Assembly: GCF_001679785.1 (NCBI RefSeq) | Contig: NZ_CP016286.1 | Location: 4,970,501 to 5,034,500 of the forward strand | Reading direction: 5' to 3' | DNA: 64,000 nucleotides | DNA from: Rhizobium leguminosarum | Lineage (GTDB): Bacteria > Pseudomonadota > Alphaproteobacteria > Rhizobiales > Rhizobiaceae | Shown: positions 53,125-62,175 of the stretch, one piece after another | Numbering within the stretch: the first letter of the stretch is position 1 | Layout: the number at the start of each line of letters is the position of its first letter | The notes under the pieces: model-generated | Databases searched by the model: none | What the model was told of the DNA's origin: nothing | The model's input: the letters and a program-made list of their open reading frames with translations, nothing else | Program-made: the position numbers and the translations under genes

Positions 53125-54297
53125 ATGGCCGACGTCACCAAGGAACAGGTTCTCGAAACGCTGAAGACCGTGCGTGGGCCCGATCTCGAGCACGATATCG
53201 TCGAGCTCGGCATGGTCTCCGACGTCTTCATCTCCGACGGCAAGGTTTATTTCTCCATCACCGTCCCGGCCGATCGCGCCAGGGAGCTGGAGCCGATGCG
53301 GCTCGCCGCTGAGCGCGTCATCAAGGAAATGCCGGGCGTCAAGGGTGCCCTCGTCACACTGACCGCCGACAAGAAGGCGGCAGCCGCCGCTCCGGCTGCC
53401 CGGCCGAACCCGCCTCACGGCCATGCCGGCCACGATCACCAGCATGATCATGCGAGCCATGCTCACGCTCCTCAACAGCCGCCGCGCGCCGGCAAGATCG
53501 GTGTGCCCGGCATCGGTGCGATCATCGCCGTCGCCTCGGGCAAGGGTGGGGTCGGCAAGTCGACCACCGCCGTCAATCTCGCACTCGGCCTGCTCGCCAA
53601 CGGTCTTCGCGTCGGCATTCTCGATGCCGATATTTATGGTCCCTCGATGCCGCGACTGCTGAAGATATCGGGCCGCCCGACGCAGATCGACGGCCGCATC
53701 ATCAATCCGATGGAGAATTATGGCCTCAAGGTCATGTCGATGGGCTTCCTTGTCGACGAGGAGACGGCGATGATCTGGCGCGGGCCGATGGTCCAGTCGG
53801 CGCTGCTGCAGATGCTGCGCGAAGTCGCCTGGGGCGAACTTGACGTCCTCGTCGTCGACATGCCGCCCGGCACCGGCGACGCCCAATTGACCATGGCCCA
53901 GCAGGTGCCGCTTGCCGGCGCCGTCATCGTCTCGACGCCGCAGGATCTGGCGCTGATCGATGCCCGCAAGGGCCTCAACATGTTCCGCAAGGTCGAGGTG
54001 CCGGTGCTCGGCATCGTCGAGAATATGAGCTATTTCATCGCCCCGGATACCGGCACCCGCTACGATATCTTCGGCCATGGCGGCGCCCGCAAGGAGGCCG
54101 AGCGCATCGGCGTGCCCTTCCTCGGCGAAGTGCCGTTGACGATGAACATCCGCGAAACCTCCGACGCCGGCACGCCGCTCGTCGCCTCCGAGCCGAACGG
54201 CGTCGTCGCCGGCATCTATCGCGGTATCGCCGCCAAGGTCTGGGAGCAGATCGCCGGCCAGTCCCAGCGCCCGGCGCCGACAATCGTCTTCGAATAA
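53125..54297 (+). CDS. mrp: Mrp/ApbC-family P-loop ATPase, cysteine-free, with His-rich linker
   Basis: 390 residues. N-terminal MIP18/DUF59 domain (about 1-85), a linker rich in histidine (about 95-120, HGHAGHDHQHDHASHAH, eight His), then the Mrp ATPase with VASGKGGVGKSTTAVNLALG (deviant Walker A, about 135-155), DMPPGTGDAQLT and ENMSYFIAPDTG. The last motif normally holds CPxC-type cysteines that bridge a [4Fe-4S] cluster in the Mrp dimer; here they are APDT, and I count no cysteine in the whole protein. It is still named Mrp from the ATPase, but Fe-S cluster carriage in the usual way is not possible. Confidence 0.92.
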   Translation: MADVTKEQVLETLKTVRGPDLEHDIVELGMVSDVFISDGKVYFSITVPADRARELEPMRLAAERVIKEMPGVKGALVTLTADKKAAAAAPAARPNPPHGHAGHDHQHDHASHAHAPQQPPRAGKIGVPGIGAIIAVASGKGGVGKSTTAVNLALGLLANGLRVGILDADIYGPSMPRLLKISGRPTQIDGRIINPMENYGLKVMSMGFLVDEETAMIWRGPMVQSALLQMLREVAWGELDVLVVDMPPGTGDAQLTMAQQVPLAGAVIVSTPQDLALIDARKGLNMFRKVEVPVLGIVENMSYFIAPDTGTRYDIFGHGGARKEAERIGVPFLGEVPLTMNIRETSDAGTPLVASEPNGVVAGIYRGIAAKVWEQIAGQSQRPAPTIVFE

Positions 54298-54352
54298 TGC
54301 ATGCCGCCCGGAAGTGTGAAGCGGTTCCGGGATAACGGGCATGCATGAAACA
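54295..54352 (+). repeat. Family 2-related repeat, copy F (after mrp)
   Basis: TAATGCATGCC-GCCCGGAAGTGTGAAGCGGTTCCGGGATAA-CGGGCATGCATG: outer arms GCATGCC(C) / (G)GGCATGC, with the AAGTGTGAAGCGGTT block shared with other copies. The mrp stop codon (TAA) is at its edge. Confidence 0.65.
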
Positions 54353-54666
54353 AAGAGCTGACGCGCGTCGCATGAATCGGGTTCGATGCGAGGTGCTTGA
54401 GCGAGCCGAATCGCCGCGGCCGATACCCCAAATTGTGGGGGAAACGTGATGAAAAGCCGCGCTTCACGGAAGATGTCTTGATTATTTCACGGCTTTGCTT
54501 CATATGCCGCGGCGCCATGATGGCGTTTTGCTGCAGATGCTCAGTGACGGCGGTCTTCGTTTCGAAGAGGCCGGCCCGCCTGCAAGTTCGGAGTTGTCTT
54601 GTCGATCGAAGGATTGGGAACTGCGATGCGGTTGAGCACAACGCGCATGCCGGCCTTTAAGGTTGG
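54353..54666. other. Intergenic region upstream of corA
   Basis: About 310 bases. No coding frame of interest and no M-box-like structure was recognised, so magnesium control of corA is not evident from the sequence. Confidence 0.35.
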
Positions 54667-55665
54667 ATGCAGCCGGAGAGACGACCGGTGATTACCGCCT
54701 ACTGTTCCAATTGCAGGTCGGTCGAGATTCGCGATCTGTCGCATGCCGCGTCCTTTCCCGAGGATGTCGTCTGGATCGACATGATCGAGCCGACCCGCGA
54801 TGAGGAACTCTATGTCGAGAAGATTCTCGGCATCGAGGTCCCGACCCGCGACGACCTCAAGGATATAGAGCCTTCCGCCCGTCTCTATGTCGAAAACGAC
54901 GCCGTTTTCATGACCGCCTCGCTGCTCTGGAAGGCTGACACCGACGTGCCGACGCTGACCGATGTCGCCTTCATCCTGGCTGGAAGCCGCCTGGTCACCA
55001 TTCGCTACGCCCATCCCAAATCCTTTGCGCTGTTCATCGCCGCCCTTCACCGGCTGCCGGAAAACTGGCGCAGCGGCGCTGCCCTTCTCGCCAAGCTCTT
55101 GGAGACGATCGTCGACCGCACCGCCGAGATCCTCGAGATCTCCGTCTCGCGCATCGACATCTTGTCGACGCATGTCTTCGGCGACCGGGCAAAGAAGGTG
55201 CGCAAACCCTCGAACTATCTCGAGGAGAAGCTGCGCGATATCGCCGGCCATCACCGGATGATCAGCAAGGTGCGCGACAGCCTCGGCTCGCTGTCCCGCC
55301 TGCTCACCTTCTTTCACACCATCCCGGCGATCCAGCAGGACCGTGAGGCGAAGGAGCTCTGCCGCACCGTTTCCCGCGATATCCAGTCGCTGTCGGAGCA
55401 TGCTTCCTTCGTCGCCGCCAACATCACCTTCCTGCTCGATGCTTCGCTCGGGCTTATCAACATCGAGCAGAACTCGATCATCAAGATTTTCTCGATTGCC
55501 TCGGTGGTGTTTTTGCCGCCGACATTGGTCGCTTCCGTCTATGGTATGAACTTTCAGGTCATGCCGGAGCTGACCTGGGCCGCGGGTTATCCCTATTCGC
55601 TGGCCCTGATGGTGTTATCCGCCGTCATCCCTTTTTTCTTTTTCCGCTGGAAAGGCTGGCTCTGA
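54667..55665 (+). CDS. corA: Magnesium/cobalt transport protein CorA
   Basis: 332 residues from ATG 54667 (GTG 54688 possible). Pentameric Mg2+ channel. The soluble N-terminal funnel (about 1-265) is rich in helices, and two C-terminal membrane helices follow (about 270-295 and 305-325) with the signature YGMNF between strand and loop (VYGMNFQVMPELTW, GMN motif present). Ending FFRWKGWL is like CorA's basic C terminus. It is followed by kup with an 18-base gap, suggesting an ion-transport pair. Confidence 0.93.
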   Translation: MQPERRPVITAYCSNCRSVEIRDLSHAASFPEDVVWIDMIEPTRDEELYVEKILGIEVPTRDDLKDIEPSARLYVENDAVFMTASLLWKADTDVPTLTDVAFILAGSRLVTIRYAHPKSFALFIAALHRLPENWRSGAALLAKLLETIVDRTAEILEISVSRIDILSTHVFGDRAKKVRKPSNYLEEKLRDIAGHHRMISKVRDSLGSLSRLLTFFHTIPAIQQDREAKELCRTVSRDIQSLSEHASFVAANITFLLDASLGLINIEQNSIIKIFSIASVVFLPPTLVASVYGMNFQVMPELTWAAGYPYSLALMVLSAVIPFFFFRWKGWL

Positions 55666-55683
55666 GGAGCCTGTTGAAACTTC

Positions 55684-57582
55684 ATGTCCGAAGATAGCCA
55701 TCCGAACGAACGCCATATGACGCCGAAAAAGCTGTTCTATCTCTCGTTGGGTTCCGTCGGCGTCGTCTACGGCGATATCGGCACCAGCCCGCTCTATGCC
55801 TTTCGCGAGGCGCTGAAGCCGGTGGCCCATGACGGCGTCACCCGTTTCGAAGTCATCAGCCTGATCTCGCTGATGATCTGGGCGCTGACGATCATCGTCA
55901 CCATCAAATATGTGCTCTTCCTGCTGCGCGCCGACAACGACGGCGAGGGCGGCACGCTGTCGCTGCTTGCCCTTTTGATGAAGACCGCCAACGGCCATAC
56001 CGCCATGCTGATGCTGCTCGGCCTGATGGGTGCAGCCCTCTTCCTCGGCGATGCGATGATCACGCCGGCTCTATCCGTGCTGTCGGCCGTCGAGGGCCTG
56101 AAGCTCGTCACACCCAGCCTCGCGGACTATATCGTGCCGATCTCGGTGGTGATCCTGGCGCTGCTCTTCGTCGTGCAATCGCGCGGCACCGGCGCCGTCG
56201 CGAGGTTCTTCGGCCCGATCACCGCCGTCTGGTTCCTCGTCATGGCCGCCGCCGGCATTTCCCATATCTCTGACGATTACGGCATCCTGGCTGCCTTCAA
56301 TCCCTATTATGCCGTCGCCTTCCTGCTGCATGAGGGCTTCTACGGCATCGTCGTGCTCGGCGCCGTCTTCCTGACGGTGACGGGTGCTGAGGCGCTCTAT
56401 GCCGATCTCGGCCATTTCGGCCGCCGCCCGATCCAGTGGGCCTGGTTCCTGCTGGTTTTCCCGGCGCTGACGCTGAACTATCTCGGGCAGGGCGCTCTCG
56501 TTCTCGGCAATCCGGCGACGATGTCCGATCCCTTCTATCTGATGTATCCGAAATGGGCGCTGCTGCCGGTCGTCATCCTGGCGACCGCCGCGACGATCAT
56601 CGCCAGCCAGGCTGTCATCACCGGCGCCTTCTCGATGGTGCGCCAGGGCATCAACCTCGGCTTCCTGCCGCGCATGGAAATCCTCTTCACCTCGGAAACC
56701 AATACCGGGCAGATCTTCGTGCCTTCGGTCAACGCCGTGCTGTTCATCGGCGTTATCTTCCTGGTCCTGAGTTTCAAGACATCGGACGCGCTGGCGACCG
56801 CCTATGGCATCTCCGTCACCGGCGCCATGGTCGTCACCTCGATCATGGCCTTCGAATTCGTCCGCGCCCGCTGGAACTGGTCGCTGCCGGTTGCGGTGAT
56901 CGCGCTCGTGCCGCTGGTCGTGCTCGAATTGATCTTCCTCGGCGCCAACCTTTTGAAGATCCACGACGGCGGCTATATCCCGATCCTGATCGCCACCGCC
57001 TTTACCGTCGTTATGTGGACCTGGCGTCGCGGCACCGCGATCCTGATGGAAAAGACCCGCCACACCGATATTCCGCTCGCCTCCTTCGTCAGCTCGATCG
57101 AGCGCAAGAGCGAACATTCGCCGGCCCAGGTTCCGGGCACCGCGATCTTCCTGACCAGCGATCCGGAGTCGGCCCCGGCCGCCTTGCTGCACAATCTCAA
57201 GCACAACCATGTGCTTCATGACCGCAACGTCATCCTGACCATCCGCACGATCAACAAACCGCGCGTTCCAAGCCATGACCGTTACAGGGTCGAGCAGATT
57301 TCCGAGCGTTTCTCCCGCGTCGAACTGCTCTTCGGCTTCATGGAATCGCAAAACGTCTCGCAGGCCTTGGCGACACTGCGCAAGACCGGACTGAAGTTCG
57401 ACATCATGTCGACCTCCTTCTATCTCGGCCGCCGCAAGCTGGTGCCGGACGCCAAGTCGGGCATGCCCTACTGGCAGGACCGGCTTTACATCGCGCTGGC
57501 GAATGCCGCCGCCAACCCCTCGGATTACTTCCGCCTGCCAGCCAACCGCGTGGTGGAACTGGGTTCACACGTTATTATTTGA
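55684..57582 (+). CDS. kup: Low-affinity potassium transporter Kup
   Basis: 632 residues. K+:H+ symporter of the KUP/HAK family. About 12 membrane helices in the first 450 residues, with [20 protein letters not shown] at the N terminus (GDIGTSPLY is the family hallmark), [19 protein letters not shown] and [13 protein letters not shown]; the C-terminal cytoplasmic part (about 460-632) is soluble. Rhizobia often carry two or more kup genes; whether another copy exists cannot be seen here. Confidence 0.94.
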   Translation: MSEDSHPNERHMTPKKLFYLSLGSVGVVYGDIGTSPLYAFREALKPVAHDGVTRFEVISLISLMIWALTIIVTIKYVLFLLRADNDGEGGTLSLLALLMKTANGHTAMLMLLGLMGAALFLGDAMITPALSVLSAVEGLKLVTPSLADYIVPISVVILALLFVVQSRGTGAVARFFGPITAVWFLVMAAAGISHISDDYGILAAFNPYYAVAFLLHEGFYGIVVLGAVFLTVTGAEALYADLGHFGRRPIQWAWFLLVFPALTLNYLGQGALVLGNPATMSDPFYLMYPKWALLPVVILATAATIIASQAVITGAFSMVRQGINLGFLPRMEILFTSETNTGQIFVPSVNAVLFIGVIFLVLSFKTSDALATAYGISVTGAMVVTSIMAFEFVRARWNWSLPVAVIALVPLVVLELIFLGANLLKIHDGGYIPILIATAFTVVMWTWRRGTAILMEKTRHTDIPLASFVSSIERKSEHSPAQVPGTAIFLTSDPESAPAALLHNLKHNHVLHDRNVILTIRTINKPRVPSHDRYRVEQISERFSRVELLFGFMESQNVSQALATLRKTGLKFDIMSTSFYLGRRKLVPDAKSGMPYWQDRLYIALANAAANPSDYFRLPANRVVELGSHVII

Positions 57583-57589
57583 GCTCCCT

Positions 57590-57632
57590 CTTCTCCCCAG
57601 CGGGGAGAAGGTGGCCCGCAGGGTCGGATGAG
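57590..57632 (+). repeat. Rhizobial palindromic repeat, left half (interrupted by the IS element)
   Basis: Palindrome CTTCTCCCC-AGC-GGGGAGAAG (57590-57610) followed by GTGGCCCGCAGGGTCGGATGAG. The matching arm (CTTCTCCCGCTGGGGAGAAG) lies at 58902-58921 on the far side of the IS110-type element. Confidence 0.75.
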
Positions 57633-57647
57633 CATCTGTGTTTGGTG

Positions 57648-58652
57648 TCAAGGTGGATTTGGTGTCCAGATGCGGTTTTTAGTAATGAGGGTATTTGCGA
57701 GCACGATGAGCTTTCGCATGACGGCGACGAGGACGACCTTATTGGGTTTTCCGGCCTTCTTCAGTCTTTCGGCGAAGTGTGCGAGGTCCGGGTTGTGACG
57801 GGAGGCGGACAGGGCGGCCATGTAGATGGCGTTCCTGGGTGCGGGGCGTCCGCCCCTGATGGCGCGATGTCCGGCCCGCTCGCCGCTTTCGCAGGCGAGC
57901 GGCGCAAGGCCGGTCAGCATGGCGGCCTGCTTGCCGGAGCAGGCGCCAAGTTCGCAAAGGCCGGCGATCAGGCTTGCGGCGGTGACGGCTCCGATGCCGG
58001 GAATGGAGATGAGGATGTCGAGGCGGCGGCGCATCTCGGGCTCGGCGCCGATGCTCCGCTGGATTTCGGCATCCAGTCTTGCGATATGGGTGTCGAGCGC
58101 GGCAAGCCGGCGCGTCAGTTCCTTGCGCAGGAAGGCGGTCACGGCCGTCTTCATCCGGTTGGACAGGGCGGTGCGTTCACCGTTGGCCGCAGATCGGGCA
58201 TTGACCAGTTCCTGCAGGGCTTCCAGGGCTTGGTCCTGCGGTGGGGTCTGTGCGGGCTTGAGGGCTTCTCCCATGATGGCCAAAAGCCGCGCATCGAGCC
58301 GATCGGTCTTGGCGAGAAAGCCGCAAGCTTTGGCAAACAACCGGGCGCGCAGCGGATCGACGACCGACACGTAAAAGCCATCGGCATGCAGCGAGCGCTG
58401 GACGGCGCGATGCCACTTGCCGGTCGCCTCCATGACAATATGCAGCGCCGAGCGCGGCATCTGACCAAGCGCATCGAGCTCCCGCTTGAGGCGGCGCAGG
58501 CCGGCCGTGTCGTTGGCCACCCGAAAACTGCGGCCGAGAGGATGCAGATGAATGTCCAGCCACTCTTTACAGACATCGATACCGACATAAACTGTCGCTA
58601 TCGCGGTGCGTTCGGACGATACCTTGCCTTGCATACGGGACCTGCTCCCCAC
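57648..58652 (-). CDS. IS110-family transposase (DEDD-type)
   Basis: 334 residues (328 from the ATG at 58634). N-terminal RuvC-like DEDD domain: VYVGIDVCKEWLDIHL (first Asp, about 23-30), IVMEATGKWHRAV (Glu), KTDRLDARLLA (Asp pair, about 115-125). C-terminal transposase_20 domain: DILISIPGIGAVTAASLIAGL (helix-hairpin-helix, about 212-232), and GERAGHRAIRGGRPAPRNAIYMAALSASRHN with the catalytic Ser in the AALSASRHNP segment. Family and domain order are complete, so it may be active. Confidence 0.93.
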   Translation of the reverse strand: MGSRSRMQGKVSSERTAIATVYVGIDVCKEWLDIHLHPLGRSFRVANDTAGLRRLKRELDALGQMPRSALHIVMEATGKWHRAVQRSLHADGFYVSVVDPLRARLFAKACGFLAKTDRLDARLLAIMGEALKPAQTPPQDQALEALQELVNARSAANGERTALSNRMKTAVTAFLRKELTRRLAALDTHIARLDAEIQRSIGAEPEMRRRLDILISIPGIGAVTAASLIAGLCELGACSGKQAAMLTGLAPLACESGERAGHRAIRGGRPAPRNAIYMAALSASRHNPDLAHFAERLKKAGKPNKVVLVAVMRKLIVLANTLITKNRIWTPNPP

Positions 58653-58805
58653 TATCTGTTCAGGACAAACGCGAAGGACGGGCGGACCAGGCTCATCCCC
58701 GGTTCAAGCCAAGGGGGTTACGGTCCCGCCCGTCCGACCTCTGGGGGATGGCCATCCCCCAGAGGTCGCACCCATCATCAATGGATGCAGTTTGAACATG
58801 CAAGG
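58653..58805 (-). ncRNA. Candidate IS110 guide (bridge) RNA region
   Basis: Non-coding end of the IS on the transposase 5' side. It contains a 16-base perfect palindrome GACCTCTGGGGGATGG / CCATCCCCCAGAGGTC (58736-58767) and, beside it, GGACGGGCGG ... CCGCCCGTCC (about 58676-58735) enclosing an internal loop. Two large stem-loops with internal loops in this position match the layout known for bridge RNAs in the IS110 group. Target and donor pairing loops were not assigned. Confidence 0.5.
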
Positions 58806-59148
58806 GGGCCACACGGTACACCATTCATTGCCCTTCGCTTGCGCTCAGCGCATTCGCGGCTTTGCCGCTCACCCCCTCATCGCCTCGCTATCGCTCCGGC
58901 ACTTCTCCCGCTGGGGAGAAGAGGACGGTCGTGGCGCCTTGGTTCCCCTTTCTCGGTAGCCGGAGCAAGAGAGATTGGACCAAGTTGCTGTTGCTTCATC
59001 ATTGACCCTTGGGATCGAGGCCGGAGGTGCCGCACCGCTGTTCCCAAACACACGAAATTATCCCTCACATTAGAACATCCAAAACTTCTCACGGTCACAT
59101 TTCGGCACGGCCTGTTAACCGGACATCAAGGTTAATGCGAGACTTTCA
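58806..59148. other. Right flank of the IS: second half of the repeat and promoter region of the hydrolase gene
   Basis: 58902-58921 (CTTCTCCCGCTGGGGAGAAG) is the other arm of the interrupted host repeat. The rest up to 59148 shows no gene. A short frame near 59009 on the plus strand is not supported. Confidence 0.5.
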
Positions 59149-60378
59149 ATGGAATGTTCCCGCGTTCCATGCCCGGAGTCCGTGTTGCGTCGAAAGAGCC
59201 CTTCCCGTAGCAAGCTGCGTCTCATTCCCGAGAATTGGGTGTCCCCCGCAATCTTCGGTCTTGCCGGCTGGCTGATTTTCCCGAGCGCCGCATCCCATGC
59301 CGATCTCGCCGCCATGCTCGCCGGCCTCGATCATGAGGGGGAGAACTGGCGCATGGTGCTGACCAATTCGCCGGCCGGCTCCATCCACCAGGCCGAACTC
59401 GCCTTCGCCGAGCCGACGGTGACGGGTTCGATCGCAGCCGGTGCCGGCATGGTGCTGCCCGATGGCCGCGAGATCGCCTTCAATACCAAGGACAAGGGCA
59501 CTGCCAAGGATAGGGGCCACGAGGACACGCCGGACGAGGATCGCGTCAACCGTGGCAGCAAGAAAGGCCGCGTCGTCGCCGTCGAGAAGATGCAGCCGCC
59601 GAAGGATTTTTCCGCCGGCTCGATCATCGAGCGCACCAAGATGCTCTTCACCCCGAGCTTCGATCTCAAGGACCGGTCGGCCTTCATCAAGCCGAAGATC
59701 CAGGGCAAGGAAATCGAGATCGCCACTTCTTTCTATAAGACGCAGCCTGTTGTGACCGATAATGGCGTGCCGGCCATGCTCGCAAGCCTCGTCACCAGCA
59801 ACAAGGCTGATGTGCTGGCCACCGCCTATGCGCCAGCAGCACCTGACTATGCCCGCCAGTCTCCGTTCGATTCGATCCTGACCGAGCAGGACAGCGGTCG
59901 CTTCGTTCCGGAGATCGGCCCGCGCGATCATGCCTGGGCCGCAAGCGTGCTGGCGCCGAGCGTCTTTTCCGCCCGCGAACAGCAGTGCCTTGCCTCCGGC
60001 ATCTATTTCGAGGCACGGGGAGAATCGGTGAAGGGCCAGGCGGCCGTCGCCCAGGTCATCCTCAACCGCGTCCGCAACCCTTCCTATCCGAAGACCATCT
60101 GCGGTGTCGTCTATCAGAACGAGGACTGGCGCAACCGCTGCCAGTTTTCCTTCGCCTGCGACAGCATCAAGGACAGGGTGAACTCGGAATATCACTGGCG
60201 AGTCGCCCGCGACGTGGCGATGGCGGTGACATCAGGCAAGATCTGGCTGCCGCAGGTGGGTTCGGCGACGCATTACCATGCCGTCTATGTCAGACCAAAA
60301 TGGGCAAAGACCATGGAAAAGGTCGGCCGCATCGGTCTTCACGTCTTCTATCGCACCTATGGCGGCGGCTGGAGCTGA
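59149..60378 (+). CDS. SleB-type cell wall hydrolase (Hydrolase_2 family)
   Basis: 409 residues. An N-terminal hydrophobic segment (about 30-52, AIFGLAGWLIFPSAASHA) acts as signal or anchor. Residues 60-280 have no known domain. The C-terminal catalytic domain (about 285-405) is of the SleB/Hydrolase_2 type: CLASGIYFEARGES (catalytic Glu), VAQVILNRVRNPSYPKTICGVVYQN, CQFSFACDS and THYHAVYVRPKW. Such enzymes cut peptidoglycan glycan strands and are widespread in non-sporulating alphaproteobacteria. Confidence 0.88.
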   Translation: MECSRVPCPESVLRRKSPSRSKLRLIPENWVSPAIFGLAGWLIFPSAASHADLAAMLAGLDHEGENWRMVLTNSPAGSIHQAELAFAEPTVTGSIAAGAGMVLPDGREIAFNTKDKGTAKDRGHEDTPDEDRVNRGSKKGRVVAVEKMQPPKDFSAGSIIERTKMLFTPSFDLKDRSAFIKPKIQGKEIEIATSFYKTQPVVTDNGVPAMLASLVTSNKADVLATAYAPAAPDYARQSPFDSILTEQDSGRFVPEIGPRDHAWAASVLAPSVFSAREQQCLASGIYFEARGESVKGQAAVAQVILNRVRNPSYPKTICGVVYQNEDWRNRCQFSFACDSIKDRVNSEYHWRVARDVAMAVTSGKIWLPQVGSATHYHAVYVRPKWAKTMEKVGRIGLHVFYRTYGGGWS

Positions 60379-60516
60379 GATAAATCGCTGGGGCAAGCCG
60401 ATTTCCGGCCCGGAAAAGCGGATTCTTTCCGTCGAATTTGCGCGATCGACCCGGAGTCGATTTATCTCTTTGATTTGATGGAATTATTTTCTCGCTGGAC
60501 AGAAGCTGTCTACGCC

Positions 60517-60545
60517 TTGACTATGCTAATCCCTAAAACTATGTT
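60517..60545 (+). promoter_or_regulatory. Probable promoter of the atp Fo operon
   Basis: TTGACT, 17-base spacer, TATGTT, about 100 bases upstream of atpI. Both boxes are close to consensus for the housekeeping sigma factor. Confidence 0.65.
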
Positions 60546-60649
60546 GCGCGCGACTTCAGAACGGGCCGGAAGGGTCTCAACCTTCGCGTCCGGGGTCCGA
60601 ATGACCGGGGTAGCGGGAGTGCGGGCGACGGACAGGCGAGGAGAGATCC

Positions 60650-60988
60650 ATGGCGGATGACCGCGAGGAAAGTCTTGAAAAGCGCCGTGCGCAATTGGCA
60701 GCGAAACTCGCGACCAAGCGCGTCGAGACGGGAGAAGACGAGGCTAGGGAAGCCCGCGCCGAGGTAAGCCGCAAAGGTTATGCCCAGGCGATGAAGCTTT
60801 CCAGCGAGTTCATTTCCGCAATCGTCGTCGGTGCTCTCCTTGGCTATGTCCTCGACCGTTTTGTTGGCACGGCGCCTTGGGGTTTGATTGTTCTTCTGCT
60901 TCTCGGATTTTGTGCCGGCGTTCTGAACGTGCTGCGTTCTGCGGGGGTGGTGGCCCATCCCCTGGACGACAAGGACGACAAGAAATAA
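60650..60988 (+). CDS. atpI: ATP synthase protein I
   Basis: 112 residues. Non-essential assembly factor for the c-ring. A charged, coiled-coil-like N terminus (about 1-40, EESLEKRRAQLAAKLATKRVETGEDEA) precedes two membrane helices (about 50-70 LSSEFISAIVVGALLGYVLDRF and 78-98 WGLIVLLLLGFCAGVLNVL). First gene of the operon, with atpB 62 bases on. Confidence 0.9.
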   Translation: MADDREESLEKRRAQLAAKLATKRVETGEDEAREARAEVSRKGYAQAMKLSSEFISAIVVGALLGYVLDRFVGTAPWGLIVLLLLGFCAGVLNVLRSAGVVAHPLDDKDDKK

Positions 60989-61050
60989 GGACCGGTTCCG
61001 GTCCAGTGCAATGACCCCGCGTCCTGCGGGCCAAAGAGAGAGAACAAGCG

Positions 61051-61803
61051 GTGTCTAACGATCCGACTCATCAGTTCCTGATCCAGAAGATTGTGCCGAT
61101 CGAAATCGGCGGAATTGATTTTTCGTTTACCAATGCATCGCTCTTCATGGCCGTTTCGGCTGCCGCTGCCGCAGGCTTCCTCTATTTCTCGACCTCGAAC
61201 CGCGCCATCGTGCCGGGCCGTTCGCAGTCCGTCGCCGAAATGTCCTACGAATTCATCGCCAACATGCTGAAGGAAGGCGCTGGCAAGCAGGGAATGAAGT
61301 TCTTCCCGCTGGTCTTCTCGCTCTTCATGTTTGTCCTGACGGCGAACCTGCTCGGCATGTTTCCGTATTTCTTCACGGTGACCAGCCAGATCATCGTCAC
61401 CTTCGCGCTTGCGATCCTGGTTATCGGTACGGTTCTCGTTTACGGTTTCTATAAGCACGGCTTCCACTTCCTGAATGTCTTCGTGCCCTCGGGTGTGCCG
61501 GGCATTCTGCTGCCGCTGGTCGTCACGATCGAAATCATCCCCTTCCTGTCGCGACCGATTTCGCTCTCTGTTCGTCTTTTCGCCAACATGCTCGCCGGTC
61601 ACATCACGCTCAAAGTGTTCGCAGGCTTCGTCGCCTCGCTCGGAACCATGGGTGCTCTCGGTATCGGCGGCGCCGTTCTTCCCCTCATCATGACCGTCGC
61701 CCTGACCGGTCTCGAGTTCCTCGTCGCCTTCCTTCAGGCTTACGTCTTTGCGGTGCTGACTTGCATGTACCTCAACGATGCAATCCATCCGGGCGGGCAC
61801 TAA
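61051..61803 (+). CDS. atpB: ATP synthase Fo subunit a
   Basis: 250 residues, GTG start. Proton-channel subunit. Membrane helices at about 30-50, 85-110, 115-135, 145-165, 185-210 and 215-240. The essential Arg lies in the [10 protein letters not shown] segment; [15 protein letters not shown] is also diagnostic. The neighbouring c, b' and b subunit genes are in the same operon. Confidence 0.96.
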   Translation: MSNDPTHQFLIQKIVPIEIGGIDFSFTNASLFMAVSAAAAAGFLYFSTSNRAIVPGRSQSVAEMSYEFIANMLKEGAGKQGMKFFPLVFSLFMFVLTANLLGMFPYFFTVTSQIIVTFALAILVIGTVLVYGFYKHGFHFLNVFVPSGVPGILLPLVVTIEIIPFLSRPISLSVRLFANMLAGHITLKVFAGFVASLGTMGALGIGGAVLPLIMTVALTGLEFLVAFLQAYVFAVLTCMYLNDAIHPGGH

Positions 61804-61870
61804 GGATAACGACATCGACGTCAAAGGGCGTCAGTCATTCGCCGCAACAACCATTTCAAAGGAGTTCAAC

Positions 61871-62098
61871 ATGGAAGCGGAAGCAGCAAAGTACATCGGT
61901 GCAGGCCTGGCTTGCTTTGGTATGGCCGGTACGGCTCTCGGCCTCGGCAATATTTTCGGCAGCTACCTCTCCGGCGCACTGCGCAATCCGTCTGCCGCTG
62001 ACAGCCAGTTCGGCCGTCTGGTATTCGGCTTCGCCGTTACGGAAGCTCTGGGCATCTTCTCGCTGCTCGTCGCTCTCCTCCTCCTCTTCGCCGTCTGA
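61871..62098 (+). CDS. atpE: ATP synthase Fo subunit c
   Basis: 75 residues from ATG 61871 with a GGAG ribosome site before it. Two membrane helices joined by the polar loop GALRNPSA (Arg-Asn-Pro); the proton-carrying Glu is in FAVTEALGIFSLLV. Forms the rotating c-ring. An upstream in-frame ATG at 61778 gives an extension not found in the family. Confidence 0.96.
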   Translation: MEAEAAKYIGAGLACFGMAGTALGLGNIFGSYLSGALRNPSAADSQFGRLVFGFAVTEALGIFSLLVALLLLFAV

Positions 62099-62175
62099 TA
62101 TCGGCGAATAGATGGATCACGGCCTGCGACCGCAAGCCGTGATCCTTTGCATTTGCAGTCCACCTGGAGGTGAGC

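Larger units (their letters stand above)
57633..58805. mobile_element. IS110-family insertion element
   Basis: A transposase gene (57648-58652, minus) plus about 150 bases of non-coding DNA on its upstream side. No terminal inverted repeats or target duplications were seen, as expected for IS110. Ends are estimated: the interrupted host repeat reads ...GGATGAG on the left and GGGCCACAC... on the right, giving borders near 57632 and 58805 (uncertain by several bases). Confidence 0.8.

Noticed and set aside
58690..58720. GGTTCAAGCC, resembling a tRNA T-arm
   Set aside because: No acceptor stem, anticodon arm or CCA around it. It is part of the IS non-coding end.
58653..58805. Possible second open reading frame in the IS end
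   Set aside because: Interrupted by stops and dominated by palindromes; non-coding guide RNA is the better explanation.
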